Shown: positions 60,438 to 64,000 of the stretch, one piece after another
How positions within the stretch are numbered: position 1 is the first letter of the stretch
Layout: each line of letters begins with the position of its first letter
From: Sacculina carcini
Lineage: Eukaryota > Arthropoda > Thecostraca > Sacculinidae
NCBI GenBank assembly: GCA_916048095.2
Contig: OU696589.1
Span: 5,095,683 to 5,159,682 of the forward strand
Length of the DNA: 64,000 nucleotides
Direction: 5' to 3'
Made by a program: the position numbers and the translations under genes
The notes under the pieces: generated by a model
Databases searched by the model: none
What the model was told of the DNA's origin: nothing
Seen by the model: only the letters and a program-made list of their open reading frames with translations

Positions 60438-61506
60438 CATTGTAAGTTGGTGCACGGAATGATCAAGAAATGGTATCGTATTGTAGCAACGGATGCAAAA
60501 GAACAGACAGAAAGGCACACACAAGCTAAATGTACACAAACATCGACGGGTATATGTCGAGTAGAATCGATCTCAATGAATACCTGTGTCGAAAAAACCC
60601 TGACATTGTTGCTATAGTGTAAACAAAACCCAAAGAAGATATTGTAGCTCAAGGCTTGGTTCATAGCAGGTATAACATATCCAGAAGGGATAGAATTAGA
60701 AAAGCGGGAGGGGGAGTGATGGTGTTGACAAAAGACGATATTAAAGCAAGTGTGGTGTATATTGGAATGAAGGCGGAATTAATAATGTTAGAGCTAAAAC
60801 TCTTGGACGGTGTGAATCACTTCATGGCGGTTTATGTGTCGCCAAAAAGTAGTTCATGGAAGCTGAACGAGTTTGAAGAAATGCTCAATTATACTCTGAA
60901 CGAACTATGCTATCTAATGAACAAGTACAAAAACTCAACAATTGTAGGAGATTTTAACTGTAAGGAAGTTGACTGGCAAAATTGGAACGCAAACGGATCA
61001 CCGAACTCATGGAGTTCAAGACTTATGACACTGATGATGAAAAATTACATGAATCAGTGGGTTCAAGAGAATACACGATTCAGGTGTTCAGACGAGCCAT
61101 CAAAACTAGACTTTGTTTTTACTGATGAAATGGACATAAAAAATCGTTGACGTATAAGAGTCCAATTTGCAAAAGCAACCATGTGCTGATAGAGGCAGTT
61201 TTAGAGTATGGAAAACCTGCAAAAGGTCCCCGTGAATACTACGGTGATAAACTGAACTATGACAAAGCCAACATAAAACAGCTTAAGAGATACTTTGATG
61301 AGGTCGACTGGACCGCTATGTTGACAATGACGGATGTTCAACAAAAATTTGATTACTTTGTTGATGTGTACAAGCTCGGTGTACAAGCTTCAACAAAGGA
61401 TGTGAAAAGGCAAGAGAGGACAAATAAAAAGCATGGAACATATTGCGAAAGAGAAATAATTATGAGCACTGGAAAGAGAACAAAACAGCCAGAAACAATT
61501 ACGTGA
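60438..61506 (+). pseudogene. LINE endonuclease domain, long copy
   Basis: Most complete version of the array LINE. YTNIDGYMSSR, then a stop where the catalytic Glu motif (ETKL) should be. It continues with GMKAELIMLELKLLDGVNHFMAVY without the 68-bp filler insertion, STIVGDFNCKEVDW, LDFVFTDEMD and KSNHVLIEAVL (an Asn in place of the catalytic Asp), running past the array breakpoint to DEVDWTAMLT. Frameshifts lie near 61140. The 5' side is cut by the type 1 LTR. Confidence 0.85.
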
Positions 61507-62103
61507 AAATAAGACGAGAATAAACAATGAATTATGAAAAAAGTATAGTTGAAAAATGTGAAAACGAACCGAAGATGTTCTAAAAGTATGTCAACGGAAA
61601 GATGAAAAATTACCTGGGCATCGAAAGAATTCAACATGAAGGCGAGACCATTACTGAACCAGGGAGAATCTGCGAAATTATAAATTATAAATTTCACACG
61701 GTGTTCACTGATGAAAGTCTTTTTGATGGAAGTCGAATCTTGCCGAAATGTAGGCCTATGGGAGATGTGTATTTAGCTAAGAAAGACCTGATTGAGAGAC
61801 TGTCGAGGTTAAAGAATGGGAAATTAGTTGGACCGGACGGAATTGAGAGGGAGCATTATCAGGGAATACAGGGAAGAATTGATGGAGCCATTGTATGACG
61901 TCATATGTACTAGCTTGCGCCTGGGTGAAGTTCCTCCACAATGGCAATGTTCGAGCATTGTTCCAATTCACAAGAAGGGTTCGAAACAGGAACCATCAAA
62001 CTACAGGCCTATATCACCGACTAGCGTGATATGTAAAGTGTGTGAAAAAAATATCAAGGACCAGTGGGTAAAACATCTGGAGAGAAAAAAAAGTTTTGTA
62101 AAA
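61507..62103 (+). pseudogene. LINE reverse transcriptase, N-terminal motifs
   Basis: LKNGKLVGPDGI, then after a frameshift near 61862 the block LGEVPPQWQCSSIVPIHKKGSKQEPSNYRPIS, which is the classic non-LTR RT motif 1-2 series (PxxW...IVPIHKKG...NYRPIS). The catalytic FADD region is missing. The fragment ends at about 62100, shortly before repeat B starts. Confidence 0.85.
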
Positions 62104-62133
62104 TGCACAATACGGATTGGCGCGCGTGGGACA

Positions 62134-62891
62134 GCGATGTCTTGTAATATATCATTTTGTATGAGATTTGTTTTCAATTACAGGACCAAATTAAAGAGTT
62201 GACGGCCGCCATGTTTTCTCACGAGCCACGATATATGTTGAAACAATTCTTTCTTTCATGCTATTATTGCCGATATAGTGCATTTCATTCGTTTGATCCG
62301 CCGTAACAGTGAGACCCCTGGTGACCCACGTTTTTCTAGCTCCTGTCGCGTATACTTAATCCGCCGACGTCCGTGTAGTCAACGGTCCGTGTAGTTCTGT
62401 GTACTCACTTCACCTTTGCGTACAGTCGTGACGTTGTTTTAGTGGTCGGTGGAAATAGCGTACACATGAGCTAATCCTCTAGAGAAGTCGCATCGCGACG
62501 ATCCATGTGTGAATGATCCATGGTCCCTCTGAAATGGACCACAAGTACTCGCATTGTTTTGAAGGGGGCCACGGTAAGAAGTAGGTCGAGAAACGCTGTT
62601 CTAAGCTACAATCCGTGTCATGTGTTTGTATCAACAGGTGATGGCGGTTTCTCAGGTAAGATTGTATAGACACACCAGAACAATCAACGCAACGACACAT
62701 TTTATGTCATACCGCACTCGCCAGCGTGTACGTTCAACATTATGCCAAATTTCGGATGAATGAATAAGACGCAAACGTTAGAAAGAGGCGGTTAAATGGC
62801 AACTGAGTTTTTGCTTTACTAAGCTCATGAAGATGACTCAATCATTGTCAATTTTATTTTCCTGGTGTCTAGCTGTTTCAAAACTTGAACT
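62134..62891 (+). repeat. Repeat B, right copy
   Basis: Matches 4930-5684 and continues past the point where the left copy meets the LTR (CTTGAACT followed by CAATACACAATGAG). It therefore represents the uninterrupted site. Confidence 0.85.
62638..62655 (+). other. Candidate 18-nt micro-exon (right copy)
   Basis: GTGATGGCGGTTTCTCAG between acceptor TTGTATCAACAG and donor GTAAGA. Phase 1 reads D-G-G-F-S, phase 0 reads V-M-A-V-S-Q. It is followed in the same orientation by the 60-nt candidate exon, 367 bp downstream. Confidence 0.4.
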
Positions 62892-63022
62892 CAATACACA
62901 ATGAGACAAAGCACAAATTTCGCATTTGTTTTGAGCGGTGTGTGAAACAGCAGCAGTGTGGAATGAACGTGTTTTGGAATTATGCGATTGCTTCCTGTTT
63001 ACCTTTTGATTGTTCTTCGCAG

Positions 63023-63082
63023 ATGCCTCGTCCCCTGATGTTGAAGATCCAGCTGCATCGAACTCGACCGCTGATGAGAAAG
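63023..63082 (+). other. Candidate 60-nt exon
   Basis: A strong acceptor (CTTTTGATTGTTCTTCGCAG) precedes it and AAG|GTATTT follows. In phase 1 it reads A-S-S-P-D-V-E-D-P-A-A-S-N-S-T-A-D-E-K, an acidic Ser/Ala-rich peptide; phase 0 is also open (MPRPLMLKIQL...). Phase 2 has a stop. Joined in phase 1 to the 18-nt segment it stays open. The left copy of this region was lost at the array junction. Confidence 0.4.
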
Positions 63083-63118
63083 GTATTTAGCAGGAAATCA
63101 AGGTTGCTTTTTATCGCT

Positions 63119-63714
63119 CAATAAAAAATTGAACAATAATAAAATAAATTCAGTAATTGCACTGATAAATGAATGGCTCATAACGAATAAGCTAACATTA
63201 AACGTAAAAAAATCCTGCTATGTATCGTTCAGTTTACAAGATGATTAACACGAGGAGATTATAAAATAGGGAAACAATATTATTGAAAAGTGAACAAGCG
63301 AAATTTTTGGGTGTTTTCATTGATAGCAGACTAAATTGGAAACAGCACATACGCAATGTATCATCTCAATTAAGCAAAATAAACTTCATACTCAATAAAA
63401 CACGGCACATATTTGACACAAAAACAAACACGCTGTTATACAACACATACTATATATCACATCTACAGTATTGCTGTGAAGCATGGGGCAACACATATAT
63501 ATCCAATTTAGAGCCAATTTCAATTGCCCAAAGAAAAGCATTAAGACTCATAAGCAATACATATTACCATGACAACACTTCACATTTCTTAAAAAAACTC
63601 AACATTTTGAAATTCAGTAACCAAATCAAATTCAACACACTAGCAAAAATGTTTAGTGCTTTTCATTACCAATTACCTACGGATATACAGAGCGAATTTG
63701 TACTGAATCACTAA
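63119..63714 (+). pseudogene. LINE reverse transcriptase C-terminal region
   Basis: Translation shows NEWLITNKLTLNVKKSCYVSF and then, after stops near 63246-63270, KFLGVFIDSRLNWKQHI, FILNKTRHIF, LLYNTYYISHLQYCCEAWGNTY and AQRKALRLISN. This is the typical post-FADD region of CR1/L2-like or jockey-like RT (LGVxID...W..HI). It belongs to a LINE different from the 60438 copy, or to its missing 3' part; overlap is insufficient to decide. Confidence 0.85.
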
Positions 63715-64000
63715 CATGCGGATAAATTTGGGCATCACTGTCCCACGCGCACCTACAAGAGGTCACAACCAGACCAGACCACAAACACGACTCCCAACAC
63801 GCATTCACGCTCATACCGTCTCACACGCGCGCGCACACACACAGACACACACAGTTACGCACAACAACCAATCAGCGGCGAGCACTTAACCAGCTCGAGC
63901 AGTAACCGCAAGACAAATAAGACGAAGTACGCAAGACGAGTAAGTTTACGCCGCAAGACGTAAACTCGTAACAGCATGGCACACATACACAGTAAACTAT
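63715..64000. other. CA/CGCG-rich low-complexity tail
   Basis: CACGCGCGCGCACACACACAG near 63821 and three related GAC/AAG-rich stretches around GCAAGACG at 63908-63960. No gene recognised. Confidence 0.4.

Noticed and set aside
63060-63090. CTGATGAGAAAG, reminiscent of a hammerhead ribozyme core
   Set aside because: No stem II or closing helices could be formed around it; likewise CTGATGAAA near 7487.

Overview
The window looks like repeat-dominated nuclear DNA of an invertebrate animal. It holds no operons or bacterial gene density. Instead there are remnants of Ty3/gypsy, Ty1/copia, BEL/Pao and CR1/L2-like LINE retroelements, hAT-like MITEs, a (CA)n microsatellite of about 670 bp, an AT-rich 20-bp minisatellite, and several short segments with metazoan-style splice signals. 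The sequence does not let me name the species; a lophotrochozoan is possible. No conventional host gene is evident.

Layout. (1) 1-4929: left flank. It has the start of a minus-strand gypsy-type gag with LTR end and primer site, a deleted copia element, a pair of ~450-bp direct repeats around an LTR-like promoter with heat-shock-element palindromes, then (CA)n and AT satellites. (2) 4930-5684: repeat B, which recurs at 62134-62891 and contains an 18-nt candidate micro-exon. (3) 5685-54301: a head-to-tail tandem array of an ~8.687-kb composite unit, five complete copies plus one partial. Each copy starts exactly at a gypsy LTR. Its order is: LTR(+), truncated LINE endonuclease(+), a hAT-like MITE nested in a second inverted-repeat MITE, a 45-54-nt Thr/Pro-coding exon-like segment, BEL/Pao integrase remnant(-), 3' LTR plus integrase of a second gypsy-like element(-), and a 5'-truncated gag-pol of the first gypsy(+) ending in its polypurine tract. 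(4) 52733-57094: the near-complete source copy of the minus-strand element, with two LTRs, gag, protease, RT-RNase H and integrase, and a canonical -1 slippery heptamer between gag and protease. (5) 57095-62133: another LINE/MITE/exon block, a diverged relative of the plus-strand gypsy with its own LTR, and a longer LINE copy. (6) 62134-64000: repeat B again with its 18-nt candidate exon, a 60-nt candidate exon, and a LINE reverse transcriptase tail.

Interpretation. The array units share the same frameshifts and stops, so the block was copied as DNA after its genes died, most simply by recombination between flanking LTRs (chromosomal or through a circle). The most unusual signal is a set of plus-strand exon-like segments of 18, 45, 51, 54 and 60 nt. 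All are multiples of three and all are compatible with phase-1 symmetric splicing. They sit in duplicated sequence where the putative exon has changed much more than its flanks. This could be part of a rapidly evolving micro-exon or mucin-like gene whose introns are filled with mobile elements. That reading is an inference and needs RNA evidence. The near-identity of the units also means the copy number could be affected by assembly.
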